A program made the translations under genes and the position numbers. The notes below the pieces were generated by a model, which saw nothing but the letters and a program-made list of their open reading frames with translations, searched no databases and was not told where the DNA came from. Below are positions 46,606 to 59,471 of a stretch of 64,000 nt of DNA, in pieces (the first letter of the stretch is position 1; the number at the start of each line of letters is the position of its first letter). Origin of the DNA: Trema orientale (lineage: Eukaryota > Streptophyta > Magnoliopsida > Rosales > Cannabaceae); assembly GCA_002914845.1 (NCBI GenBank), contig JXTC01000282.1, positions 305,241 to 369,240 on the forward strand. The letters are read 5' to 3'.

Positions 46606-47007
46606 CAAAGAGATAGCACTTTTTTAATTCATAACAATATATAATCCGTCAACCTACCTGGAAAAAAAAAAATGTCAAACAGCCTAAAAAACAATAATAT
46701 GCAAGCCGTAGAGTTTTACTCACAATTAGGGAGAAAAAAAAAAACTAATCTTCTACATAAATTGATATTCATCAGTATAGAATCTTGTATATCCATATCT
46801 TACAAGCCATAAAACAAAAACCACAAATGACAATACCCAAAAAAAAAAAAAAAACAAGAAAACTTAAACAAATTTCACACAAACATAAAATCATGTGAGA
46901 AAAATTGACCATAAATCTAAATATATAAAGACAAATTTACCATGACCACATGTGAGGATAAATTAATATAAAATTATGGCATATTTAAGGTTTTAGTTAT
47001 TTTGTTC
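46606..47007. other. Spacer between the LINE and the CACTA element
   Basis: About 400 bp of AT-rich sequence with poly-A runs (46664-46673, 46843-46854). Nothing recognised. Confidence 0.45.
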
Positions 47008-47010
47008 TTT

Positions 47011-49929
47011 CACTACAACAAAAATCTTCATACATGTTATTTATTTTTAGTGGCATCTTTGAAGTTAGTGACATTTATAGCAAATATAAAAAATACTCGT
47101 ACGACTAAAAGCCTAGTGACATTTAAAATATCAAATGTCACTATACTATCTGTTTTAGTAGCATTTTAAAATTGCTACTATATTGTATTAGTGATATTTT
47201 CGAATATCACTTAATTATTTAAGTTAATAGATAAAAAATATTTTGAAAGTATAAAAGAAAAGTTTTAGTAGCATTTTAAAAATGTTATTAAACTATATTA
47301 ATGACATTTGAAAAAAATGTCACTAATTTAAATCATACCAAGAAAATCCATTGTAAGCTATTAAAATGTTTTTTTTTTTTTAAGAAAAAAATATATAATA
47401 TGGATTTTTTATTTAATAATCAATAAAAAAAAATATTCTACCAACAATATTTGAATGCAAGCAAATTATTATACATAAATGTATGTATTGCTTGTAAATA
47501 ATTAATCAACTTAATTCTCCTCAGTTTCTTTTTATTGTTTACTATTTTATAATTGAAGTAATAATTTTAATATAATATTTACCACAATGAATGTTGGGAT
47601 ATTTGCCCTAAAAAAGTAGATTTCTAATTTTACCATTTTAGTGTAAACAACTTTATCTTATATACAATTTATGATATTTGTTAGATTAAACTGTCTCAAT
47701 TAAATAGTTTATTTATCTGAAAAAGATTCCATGGCTTTATTTATGTATAAAGAAACAAACATGATTAAGTGTTAATTATAGGGAGACTTGTTTCTTTATC
47801 TAAGTCTAAATTAACTAGTTCACAATCTGTAAATAAAGATGAAATACTTTATTTACTAAAGATTGTAGTGTTTGTCTATCTCAATGGGAATGATGTGTCT
47901 CAAATCATTAAAGTGTCTGACTTCTGATAGAAACACTAGTACAACATAAATAAGTTATGTATATTGAACTGGATCAGGTAATATAAAGAATTGAACTGTC
48001 GTAACTCAATTCTTAGTATTATCACAAACTAGCTCTTAGCATGTAGATCTTAATCCTTGATGTTAGACTGGACTTGCTTTCATGGGTTATAACCTTTTGA
48101 ATTGATAAAAGACTAGCCTCTGTGAAATTAGAGGCGAACTCTGGTATATTAGAAGTTATGGCTTATAAATTGACGAGAACACCAAATAGTTAAGGACACT
48201 ATACATTAATGTCACTTTGAAGTTTTTCAAGATTCATGGAATAATTAAATCTAAGATCTTAGTATTCACTTTGTGAATTGGTTGATAATTTTGTCTAAAT
48301 AGTTATTGAGAATAAAATTATTGATAACATTATTTATTGATAGAAAGATAATAACTTAAAGGTAAATATGTGTTGGAGGGGTATTATGGTAATTTCACAT
48401 ATCCAACTACGGCATTGTATAGGGATTTTACATGTGGTATAGAATATACTAGATGGATCACTTAATCAAGGCTAATTAATTAAATCTCTATAAAAGACAT
48501 AACATTTAATCTATGAGTGCAGTATTGGGCCTTTAGTAGAGTGTCTCCTTTACTAATAGTATTTATATAAATATCATAATAAAAGTTATTATGTATTTAT
48601 CATACTATTGGAGCTTAGATTATTTGGATCTATTAGGTCCCTTGTCTAGCTCAACAAAACTCATTAATTAGTTGGTGGTATTTGTGAAATTAGTTTTATG
48701 AAACTGTGTAAAACAATGATTCTACACAAAAATTGGTACTTTTATAAATAAGTTACATGAGTTGGACATATTTATAAAAATACACCCAAAACCCAAATTA
48801 GAGAACAAGCCCAATTCTAATTAGATGGTTAACAGTTTTTGGCCCCATATATATAAAATATATGAGAGAAAAAACTGCACAGTAATCCTAGTAGTGTTAG
48901 TGAAAAACGCACACAGAGAGAGAGAGCGAGAGTGAATTTTGGCCAAAGGCTGAGAAAAAGAGGGAGAAAAAGTTTTTTGCAACCTCACAGTCTCATCTCA
49001 CAGATCAAGAAAGTATTCTTGATCATTCTCCAACGAAGGATTAAACTTGGTGCCCACTTGCCTCATCAACCAAGAGCAAGAGCATAGACAAGAAGATCTA
49101 GGGTTAGAGATTTGATCACCATCAACAAGGAGATCAAAGAGGAGCACACTACAGGAGGTAAACCTTAATCTTATCTCTAGGGTTTATGCATCTGGATTTG
49201 ATTTATGTTATACATGATCCTATATATGATATATACATGTTCTATGGTTATAAAAACTGTTTTCATGTAAAAATTTTAAAACATAAATCTGCTAATTTGC
49301 TACGTTCATGATGTGATCATGTGTTTTCTATAGTTTGCACATATGTATGATTTTTCCTAAGTGTTACGTCTATATACCAGCAATGAAAACTAGAAAAAAC
49401 TATAAATTCAATAATAAATAGATTATTGACTAATAAAAATAATTAATTTTACATTAATTCAAAATTTACACAAAAATGTATTTAAAGACTACAAAAATAG
49501 ATCATTGCTAAAATAGTGAATTAAAAATCTTGACTTTGCATAAGTAGTCGTTGTGTCCTTCTCATCGATCGGCATGTTACTCGTTGGATTTTAGAAAAAT
49601 GAATAAAGGAAAAATATCGATATTGCTTATATACTCCTTGCACCCATCTCTCATCGGCATGTCTCTCATTAGATTCCTGAAAAACAAACAAATAAAAAAT
49701 AAATAAATATTTTTTTGTGATGGAAAAATAATATAGAGGTTTCCTATAGAAGCAAAAAGAAAGAAGATAGAAGATTTGCTTTCTTTTCCTCTTGATTTTA
49801 CCTAAAACACTTTCTTTTTCTCTATAAATGAGTTGCATCAGATGAGCCTTTTAATTAAATAAGTAAATCTAACAAATAATACAAAGAAAATGTTCAAAAA
49901 AATTGATAAATTCAAAACAAAACTAGCTT

Positions 49930-49965
<36 letters not shown>

Positions 49966-51209
49966 ATATGTGAAATAGAAACCTAGAGATGACTCACATG
50001 ATTACATCGATGCTAGAAAATAAAGAAGATAAGGCTGAAGAAAGATAAGAAGATGAAAATGGACTTAAGAAAAGCATCAGCTAGTGGAGTGCATGAATGC
50101 ACACGACTAGATAGATAAAAAAATATACAAGTTAGTATTTTTGGTGAAGGATATGCTAAATTTTAGGAATTCCAAAAGAAATTAAATTTAAATTTACTCA
50201 AAAATAGGAATCTACAAAGATTTTAAATTTAAATTCTTTTAATTTGACGTAATCTTGAATTTAAATTATCATCCCTCCACCATAAATTATATGCACATCT
50301 TTTGTTTAAAATTTAGAAGATATATATTACTGTAATTAGTTAGTTCAATAATTGAACTTCAACGTAAAACTGATTTTACATTTCTTTTTTTGCTTTTTTT
50401 TTTTGTATTTATCTTTTAGATAAGGAGTGAGACATTTTGATTTGAGGCCATTCTTAAATTCTGAAAAAAAAAAAAAATAATGACGACTTCAATTTTTTTT
50501 TCCTTTTGTTTTTTTTTTTTTTTTTGGCATTAAGAATATAGCACATATATCTTATATAAAATTATTTATATATTCTAGTACGTATTTATATATATGTATA
50601 TAATATATATGAAATTTATTTATCTAATTCTTTTGGCCACACGTTTAATATAGTGTTTTTAAGAAAACTAAAATTTAACTAAATTGAATATGATGAGTAC
50701 GACTTGAATGTTAACTAATATGTAAAAATAATTTAAAATTAAAATAAAGATAGACAGAAACGTAAAAACATATTTTTTTTTTCTAATTTTGTTTGATCTT
50801 TTAAACGAGTAACTTTATGCATATAAATATATTTGAAATTATACTTTCACTTTACTATGATTCCTAAAATAATTACTTATTTAAAAATGAATAAGTGACA
50901 TTTTAAAATGTCATTAAATCTAAAATTTAGTGACATTTTAGTTTTTACCCACAAAATTTAGATTTACTGACATTTTAGAAGTGACACCAAATAAAAATAT
51001 TATGATATTTAAAAAATGCCACTAGAGATAAATTTTAGTGGCATTTTCATAAGTACCACTAAATTAAAATATCAATGACATTTGAAAAATGCCACTGAAT
51101 ATAAATTTGGTGACATTTTTAAGCAAATGCTACTAAATACTATAACAATGATATTTTTGTGTAAATATTGCAAAATAAAATGCCACTAATCCATATTTTC
51201 GTTGTAATG
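47011..51209. mobile_element. Non-autonomous CACTA (En/Spm) transposon carrying a solo LTR
   Basis: The left end CACTACAACAAAAAT (47011) and the complement of the right end, CATTACAACGAAAAT (ending 51209), are inverted termini. Both are flanked by TTT, the 3-bp duplication expected for CACTA. Next to each end are many subterminal AGTGACATTT/AAATGTCACT and AGTGGCATTTT words (47040-47340 and 50890-51190), characteristic transposase-binding arrays. Without the inserted LTR it is about 2.4 kb with no transposase frame. Positions 49388-50880 are AT-rich filler with (TA)n at 49933-49961; the 105-codon ORF at 49521 has no recognisable domain. Confidence 0.85.
47592..49382 (+). mobile_element. Solo LTR (family S), inserted in the CACTA element
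   Basis: 1791 bp from TGTTGGGATATTT to CA, with perfect flanking ATGAA duplications (47587-47591 and 49383-49387). Matches the minus-strand solo LTR at 28242-30045 end to end. In about 290 bases aligned by eye there are about 21 differences (about 7%). No internal region is attached. Confidence 0.87.
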
Positions 51210-51212
51210 TTT

Positions 51213-53021
51213 GTTTTCAAAAGTAAAATGAAGGGTGATGGTTAAAAACGTTATTTGGAAAATTTTCGTAATTCATTTATTTTTTTAGAAACAAATAAAT
51301 AAAATAAAATAAAATAAAAAGTTGTCATCAAAACTTATAGATATTATGCATTTAGCATAATTATAATTATACTTTAATGTACTATCATTCATGTAGAAGT
51401 AATTCATATTCACCGAGAGATTGACGATACATGATTTGAAAATTGATTATTCACTTTAATTTCTAAAATAAAAAAAAATAATATGTCATTCGTTGAATTG
51501 GATATTGATTAGGACACCTAAATTAGACAAATGATTTGAATTAAGTGTTTAACAAACGATTAATAGCGAGGTTTGATGGGACCAGCAGAAAAATAAAACA
51601 CAATCAAAGTGCAATTGAGGCACCAATATAGTGCTGGTTGAAGGCAATCCAATGCTAAGTAAGAGGACGAAACCTTCGGAAGTAGTCATAAACTTTATGA
51701 CATAAATAATACAAACACTTGCCTTTGATTTTGTGTGTACGTATAGCTGATCTTTCTTACTCATTGATTTTCCCAAGAAGGCTAGTTTCCCAATTTTGGT
51801 TCTACCAGTCTTTTTATATTCTTTTTATATTAGTTCGTCCATTGGTTGTTTGTTAATCAATGAAGAGTTCTAGCATTAGTCTCTTATCAGTATTTTTCGC
51901 ACTCTCATATTTCACTATTTGACATATTGACTCTAATAATGATTTATATGTTAGTAAAATGTGCTACATTTATTGTGTCAACTTATTAAGTAGTAAGACA
52001 TAAAAATGTATAAGAGAGTGATAAAGAGAGTGCTCGTATATAACATTCTTCATTAATCAAATCAGAGAAGTGTTAGCAACATAATTCTCTTATTCTCTCT
52101 TATTTCACTACTTAATATGTGAACTCTAACATGAATTTGTCATAATATTTTAAATGTGAGATATTTTAGCAGAGATCGTACATGTTAAGCATAGTTAGCA
52201 ATGTTACCTATAGTACGAGTATTATATTAACATAGTTAGCAGTGTTACCTATAGTACGAGTATTATATCCACACATATTTATCATTAAATTATACGGCCA
52301 AGTTATGTATTTTTTTCTCAAACGTACTTATAAAGTACTTACTTTTTATTAAAAACGTAGTATACACATACGCATTTTTCAGCTATATGAAACTTTTACG
52401 AGTTTCATTTACTTTATCTAAAGTTAGATTTTTTTCTTTCAAATTTAATTTATTTATCCTAATACTTTTGTCATTATTTATCATGTAATGTTGATCTTGT
52501 TTTTGTATTATTCATTATTCGATCAAATATTAGTGTATAAGATTTATAATCAAGAAAATTGATTTATAATCAAGAAAATTGAACTATGTGAAACATATAA
52601 TGTTGGTACACATTAAACATAACAGTTCTGCACCTTTTGTTTGCGTAATTTTATGGACATGTTTTTTAAAATTTTAATTGTACACATTAAATAATTTACA
52701 ATTTTTATACCAATTTTTTAAAATATTTTTTTATAAAAAATCAGAATTATGCTCGGATATATTATTAACTGTTTAATTCTTATCATATATTTTACCAATT
52801 GCGATGTCAAATTGTGAATGTAAAATAAAGTGTTACTAGCGTTCTAGCACTCGTCATCCATTTATTAGTGTTTTTCCAATTTGTTGTGGCAAAAGACTTT
52901 ACAATAATTCTTGTCAACTCATGAATTACACAACTAATGAAATTTAGATTTAGACTCAGTACTTGAATGCCCTGTGTACGAGGTAAAAACCATCCGTCCA
53001 GTTTACAATTTCATATGCTCT
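51213..53021. other. Intergenic, tandem duplications, no gene recognised
   Basis: Includes a 41-bp tandem pair at 52190-52269 (CATAGTTAGCA...TATAGTACGAGTATTATAT) and a 21-bp pair at about 52546-52580 (GATTTATAATCAAGAAAATT). Around 51870-52130 phrases such as GAGAGTG and CACTCTC recur in inverted order like a worn MITE. The ORF at 51549 has no domain. Confidence 0.5.
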
Positions 53022-53029
53022 ATCAAGTC

Positions 53030-53813
53030 TAGGGGCGACAATTCAAGTCACAACACGATAACATGACTTAAAACTCGCATGAAATTAGCGAGTTTGAGTT
53101 TGTCTTAAACAAATATGGGTCAAAAATATGGTAAACCTGAGTCAATCCGATTAAATAACAGGTGAAAATTAGGTTAACTTACTAAACCTGAAATTAACAT
53201 ATTAAACTCGATTAACTTTTTGATATTTTATATTATATTATGTGTGTTAAGACTTAAAATTTTCTTAAGATATTTTATATATTGAAACTTGAAAGTTTTA
53301 TTTTAGTTTTATTCCTTGGATTACATATTATATTTATCTGAATGATTACAGTTGATTAGTTTTATTATAAATTTTAAATAAGTTATATATTATATTAGGT
53401 TATATTAGAAATGTGAAATAAATAAAGTATTAAATTTAATAGTTTAATAGATTGTGTCAGATTAAACTAAACAAGATATATTTAGCATTTACGGGTTAAA
53501 CTGAGTTTGATTAATGGGCTAAATGGTAAACAGGTCAGTAGGTCGTATTAAGTTGAACGCGACTTGAATACAACCTTTTAAATAAAGTGATAAACAAGTT
53601 AGAAGGTCGTATTAGGTTGAACATGACTTGGATATAACCTGTTTAAGTAATGTGTTAAATGTATCATTCATAGGTTAACATATTTATTTAGTGTATCAAG
53701 TGTATAGGTCTACCAATGATTACACGAATAATAAAAGTGTCATATTTAGGTTAAGTAGTTGTTCGTTATACATACGTCTCAACACGACATGACAATACGG
53801 ATTGCCACTCATA
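53030..53813. mobile_element. hAT-like non-autonomous element
   Basis: 784 bp. The left end TAGGGGCGACAATTC and the complement of the right end, TATGAGTGGCAATCC, are inverted; flanks ATCAAGTC and TTTAAGTC match at six of eight bases, consistent with hAT. Further inward both sides carry ACACGA words. A 64-bp partial tandem duplication (GGTCGTATTA at 53541 and 53605) lies within. Non-coding. Confidence 0.68.
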
Positions 53814-53988
53814 TTTAAGTCTTAGACTTTCTATTAGCTTTTGGAATATATTTGGTATTACTTTTATTGTAACTTATCAAGTCTTAGACTTCCAGTTATA
53901 TGAGCTTTCTCTCTCATTGGTATTTTTTGTAACTTATGTTGCAAGAAGTACTTTTTATGTTTGGTAATAAGTGTATTTCTTTTTGGCT

Positions 53989-54642
53989 AATTATCACTAA
54001 AATACCCTATATTTTGAAAAAATGTGAAAAAAAACTTTGTATTTTTTGAAATTCAAAATAAGTACCTTCTATTTAACGAAAATTATCACTAAAATACCCT
54101 CTGTTTTGAAAAAGTGAAAAAAAAAAAACCCTTGTATTGTTATAAATTCAAAATAAATACCATCTATTTGAATTATCATATCATTTGCTACCTTTGACTT
54201 TCAAAAAAATTAGTAAAATTAAGATTTTGCTCATATTATATTATTTTAAGAAACATACCACACTTGAAAATAAAGAGGAAAAAAATACATATGGTCTAAA
54301 ACCTCTTAAAAAAATATTTTATCTATTGTTGCAGCACAAATCTAGAAAAAAAATTTAACATTTGTGAAAATTTCTCAAATAGAAGGTATTTATTTTGAAT
54401 TTTTAATAATACATTTTTCCACACTTTTTTAAAACAGAGGGTATTTCAGTGATAATTTTTGTTAAATAGAAGATACTTATTTTAAATTTCAAAAAATAGA
54501 AGGTTTTTTTTTCATATTTTTTCAAAACAGAGGGTATTTTAATGATAATTTTCGTTATATAGAAGGTACTTATTTTGAATTTTCAAAAACACAAAGTTTT
54601 TTTTCACATTTTTTCAAAACAGAAGGTATTTTAGTGATAATT
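53989..54642. mobile_element. Foldback-like element with tandem-repeat arms
   Basis: 654 bp. The left arm has two tandem copies of a unit of about 90-95 bp starting AATTATCACTAAAATACCCT and containing TTCAAAATAA and TACCTTCTATTT. The right arm has three copies of the same unit in inverted orientation, ending GGTATTTTAGTGATAATT. A short AT-rich loop (about 54180-54350) separates them. The flanks (TTTCTTTTTGGC and TCTTTTTTTTTTTGG) are too simple to prove a duplication. Confidence 0.75.
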
Positions 54643-56720
54643 TCTTTTTTTTTTTGGTTATTGTTGAGAGTAATAAGTGCTTTTATTTCTACATGTTTTA
54701 TTTGTTAAATTGAAAGCAAAATCTATATACATGTATTAAGCCTGAAACAAAAAGAAAGTGTAAAAAATCTTATAGCTTCTTTGATCAGTATTCTATTTTT
54801 TAAATTTTGAAAAAATTAATAATTTAACTCTTATTTTTGTCATAATATGATTGGTCCTACTATTATCTTTCTATGTTATGATTGGTCATAATATATATAT
54901 ATGTATTATATAATATTATATTCAATTTAATATTACTGATAGCTTATATTAAATTTAGTTCATCGAATCGAATAAATAGTAATATTACATTCATCTCATC
55001 AAAATAAATTGACTATTATACTTATATTTATTTTTTGAATGTAGAGATATATACATTTTTTAATGTTGTAATACATTGAATCTATTTATTTTTTTCTTGA
55101 AAAATATATCTATTTATTTATTTTTTATAAGAAAACCTCGGTTTTATAATATTGATTTTAAAGGTAAAATGAAAAAACAAAACATATGGAACCTTATGCC
55201 AATATATCTATAATAATAATAATATGACTACAAAATTATTTTACATATAATATTAAAAAACCGGTTTTTGATATATAATTAAATAATGATAATAATATAT
55301 TTATCTATTTATATCTATATCCATCTATAGTTACATATATATATATATAATTCTGTAATGTTGTAATACAATAAACCTAACTACAAATTAGGCTTAGTGG
55401 ATCCTTTTAACTTTAAATAAGTACCACTTCATCTTATAATTTAGTATCATTAATGTCAATTGCTACTCTATATATATGTCGACATTTGAAATTTTAAGAT
55501 AAGCATGATTCTAAGATTCTATTACTTTTATTTTTCTGTCATTAACAATGTCTAGATCATATGCTAATATTGTAATCTATTTTTCGTATAAGCAAATATG
55601 TCATATGTCTCAGGTTTTCTTTATTATTTTTTCTTTCTCAAGCATAGACAACAAAAGTATATATGTCATGGTTGATGGGGTGTATCCATCATATTAAGCT
55701 TTAAGGACATCGTGACATAACCATCAAGGCAAAGTATAGAGCTAAAAGATTGAATAGAAAAATACATAAATAAGTAAATCCCTTTTGAATTTTAAGAAAT
55801 TTCTTTATTTTAACTAAGTTAAGCAAGAGGATTCATTATTTGAAAAAAAAGTAGATACACTCAAGAATTTACTGTTTTATTTATTTCATATAGCATTACA
55901 TCTATTTACTTTAATACCGAACAACGCAAAACATGGTATAACGACTAGTCTGATAATAATTTGAAGTCTGCAGTTGGTTGGTCCAGTTGTCAACCTATTA
56001 GGTGAATATGTAATGTCACTAGTAACTCTAATTAATTAGTCTAAAAACTCTTTCTTTTTTTTTTTTTTTTTCCGTTTGTCTTTTTATTTTACTCTATCTA
56101 TTGGTTCTCCTTTGATTATTATTATTATTATTATTTGCTTGAAGGTTCTTCTTTAATAATTATTCTTTCTATTTTTCACTTAGCAAAAGAATTTCTCACT
56201 CCATATAAAAAAAAATAAAAAAAGATGGAATATTTATTAATTTGAAAAAAAAAATAAATTTTAATAAAATATGAACTATGAGGTGACATATCATAAGGTT
56301 TTATCATAATATTGGGGTGACTGACTGACACGAACCATACCCTAGTTAGTAGTGAGACAAGACAAGAACTTTGCAATGTGATAGGCCATAAATGAACCTG
56401 ATTAGTTAAGGCCAATTTAATATTATTGTACTATGATAAAAGCAAATAACAGTTGTGAGGAAAAAAAAAAGTTTAAATGTTTGGTAAATTTAATTTACAA
56501 ATCTGTTATATTGTTCAAAAACATCATTTAAGTATTTGATAAATATTCTGTAAAATGATTAAAATACTATGATTTACATATTAAGTTTTTGTATAAAAGA
56601 ATATATATTGTTTTCATATAAAAGAAGATATATTTTCAAACGCATTTATCAAATATAATTTCAAAATCACTGACTAAAAAAATATAAATATCTATCATAT
56701 GAAAACTAAAATTCACTTAC
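54643..56720. other. Intergenic, AT-rich, no gene recognised
   Basis: Very AT-rich with short TA and ATT runs (for example near 54890, 55210, 55340 and 56117). No ORF with recognisable features. Confidence 0.5.
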
Positions 56721-57030
56721 ACTATGTTTAGTAAAAAAGAGGAGGGATAGGAAGGATAGAGAGCCTATGAATAAGAGAGAAGAGTGGCAATCCTTTAAGT
56801 TATTTGGTAAGAGAGATAGAGAGTAAGATGGATGAATAGTATTTATTTATAAAATTACTTTATTTTTCATTTCAAAACTTTGTAAATAATTTTTAAAAGG
56901 GGTATTTTTGTTATTTCACATAAGAAAAGTAAAGAAAAGACTGAATATTAAAAACAGTGGGCCAAGAAGGAGAGCTCATCCCTCCATCTCTCCTCTCCCT
57001 CCCTTAAACCCTCCTACCAAACAAAGGACT
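56721..57030. repeat. Purine/pyrimidine-strand-biased MITE-like repeat
   Basis: The left end CTATGTTTAGTAAAAAAGAG and the complement of the right end, CTTTGTTTGGTAGGAGGG, are imperfect inverted repeats. The left half is G/A-rich and the right half C/T-rich. Similar designs occur at 58018-58826 and 61328-61722. Ends are approximate. Confidence 0.5.
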
Positions 57031-58017
57031 TTAGCTCTCCCTCCACCCCTCTCTAGATATCCTCCCACAAATCCTCCCTATGCTTTGTATTTCAAATGTG
57101 CATATTAATAAAGTTTTATGATTTAAAAATAGTCATCTTAATATAAAGTTACTGTAGACACATTGAATGAATGAACACACATGTCCTCTTCTAATATCAG
57201 GATTAAATACGTATATCTAGTTTTTACAAATACATATATGAAGGGTAACATGAATCATTTGAAATTATATATATACATATATGAAGGGTAACATGAATCA
57301 TTTGAAATTATATATTATATATATATTATGGATGATTCTGGAATATAGTTTATTATTGAGAATATTTAACAAAAAATTTATTATTATAGTGAAAAGCACT
57401 CCATTCCTTTTAAAATTTGCTGTCCAAACACCTATTCTCCTCTTTTTTTTCCCTAACTACTTTTAAAGGTAAGAGCAGCTTCTAGAATCAATCCTAAAGA
57501 AGGCTTTCATGTTTTGGGGCTAAAATTACTTTTGTAGAAGTAATTTTTATAATGACATTTTAAAGATTAATGATATTAGCGACAAATAGTTATTACATTA
57601 CTAGGCACTATAATTCATAATATCTATGGTCCTAATACTTTTTATTTAAAATGTGAGAGTCATAAATTTATGATCTTAAAATACAGTGATTATCGATTAC
57701 TAATATTGTAAAAGTCCTACAAAAATTATTTTGAAAAATATTCCTAAAAAGGTAATTTTGGCCCCAAATCACTTATAGTCATGTCTGTTTGCCTAGAGTC
57801 ATATTATGGGCCTATCTAAATTTCGAAAGGAAAAGTAGACAAATACAATTTTTAGAACATAGTTATATTTATACCCTTTTTATTTTTAATAGATTCATAT
57901 TTTTTTGGGGGTAGGGGGAGGAATGTATACTATAGGTATATGGTACACATTTTATAATATATACTATTGGCATATATTTATAGAGTAAAAATATATCACT
58001 TGTATTTTATATATGAA
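57031..58017. other. Intergenic with a 43-bp tandem duplication
   Basis: TACATATATGAAGGGTAACA starts at 57231 and again at 57274 with the following ATGAATCATTTGAAATTATA, almost identical. Nothing else recognised. Confidence 0.55.
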
Positions 58018-58826
58018 TGCTACATTTAGTTAAAAGAAAAAAGAGAGTAGAAAAAAAAGGTACGAGAGAAAAGTTCAGAGAAAATGAAAAAGAAAAAAAA
58101 AACATAGTTGTTTGTATGAGAGAAAAGAAGATGGAAGAGACAAATTGATGGGAAAAAATAAGGTAGAGCCACCTAATATTCTCCCCCCAAATGGAGAGAA
58201 AAAGAAAAGGAAAAAGGTTTTCTTAGTTAATAAATGAGTTGAATTACTAAACACTCTTGCATACCAAACTTTAAATAATAATAACATAAGGATAAAATAC
58301 TGATTTTAAATTAAACTAGTTTTTTCCCCCTCTCCATAATAAACAACTATAGAGGAAATATATTAGAAAATTTTGATTTTATATAGTAAAATTAAAAAAA
58401 AATTAAAAAATTAAAAAATACTGGATTTTTTTTTGAAAAATCCGAGATTAATTTAGAAAAATACAAATTTTAAAAATATTTAGAAAAATATCACTTTTTA
58501 CAAACAGATAATGTACTCGAGGTAATCAGTCAAGTTACTTGAGGTAACAGGTTTGCTTACCTCAAGTGCCTTTGAAAGTACTAATTTTGAAGAAAAAGTG
58601 GTTTAAAAGTATTATTTTTCTAAATAATCTTTTAAAAAATGATATATTTGTAAATAAATCTAGGATTTTTCGAAGAGTTTAGCCCTTCCGAGATTTTTTA
58701 ATTTTTTAGACTTTAGGCTTTTTTTTTTTTGTAAGAAGCCCAATATATTTCCTTTCCATTTTATACATTTTCTCTAAATCATATTTTAACTTTCTCTCCT
58801 TTCTTTCTCTTCATCAAACATAGCCG
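58018..58826. repeat. MITE-like repeat with a family Y copy inside
   Basis: Ends GCTACATTTAGTTAAAAG and the complement of GCTATGTTTGATGAAGAG; inner flanks are A/G-rich on the left and T/C-rich on the right. A family Y repeat (58368-58740) with GAGGTAATCAGTCAAG and CTTGAGGTAACAGG occupies the middle. Non-coding. Confidence 0.5.
58368..58740. repeat. Family Y repeat, copy 3
   Basis: Same arrangement as 4962-5290 and 5930-6290: AAAAATATCACTTTTTA arms around CGAGGTAATCAGTCAAGTTA and GAGGTAACAGGTTTGCTTAC, then CTAGGATTTTTCGAAGAG. Ends approximate. Confidence 0.55.
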
Positions 58827-58975
58827 AAATTTATATCTACAAATGGGTGTGAAACTATTAAAATTAAAAATCGAATATTAGTGAAATATAAGGCGAAGAA
58901 AATGGGTCTTGGGCCTAATTTCACAGTTGCAAAGAAAGATCTAAAAGTAGCCCAGACCACCCCAAGGTCTCAAAA

Positions 58976-59471
58976 GGCATTTATAAGAGTTTTGGACACT
59001 TATACTTAAATTTTCAAAAATAATACCAAAAATACGATATTCTCAAAATAATTATTTTTTCTTACGACATTCAATAGCATTTTTCAAAATATTTTGTTTA
59101 CAAGAAACTAAGATGATTTCCAGTATCAAAATTGGTTTCTTGATTCTTAGTAACTAAATTTGTTTTTAGTTTCCAACAAACTAAATTCGTTTCAAATAGT
59201 ATTTTTTCTAGTTTTCAATAATCTTTGTTTTCTAATTTTTAGTAATCAAATTAGTTTTTTTTTTTTTTGATCTAAGTATTGGTTACAAAAAACAAAATTA
59301 CTTTCTAATAATCAAATTCGTAGCTATATTAGTTTCACGGTTTTCGATAACCAAAATATTTAGAAAAACGCTATTGAATGTCGTACGGAAAAATTATTTT
59401 GGGAAAGTCGTATTTTTAGTCTTATTTTAAAAAAAAATCATACGGAGTATTATTTTCCCACTCATAAATCC
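58976..59471. repeat. Long terminal-inverted-repeat element
   Basis: The left arm contains ACGACATTCAATAGC; the right arm contains the complement, GCTATTGAATGTCGT, within arms of about 60 bp or more that also share AAATACGA and CAAAATAATT. The centre has TAACTAAATTTG and GTTTTCAATAATC tracts resembling those of family X. No ORF. A 71-codon frame starting at 59497, just outside, has no recognisable domain. Confidence 0.6.

Noticed and set aside
49521-49838. 105-codon minus-strand frame inside the CACTA element
   Set aside because: Lys/Phe/Tyr-rich composition of AT-rich DNA; no transposase motifs.
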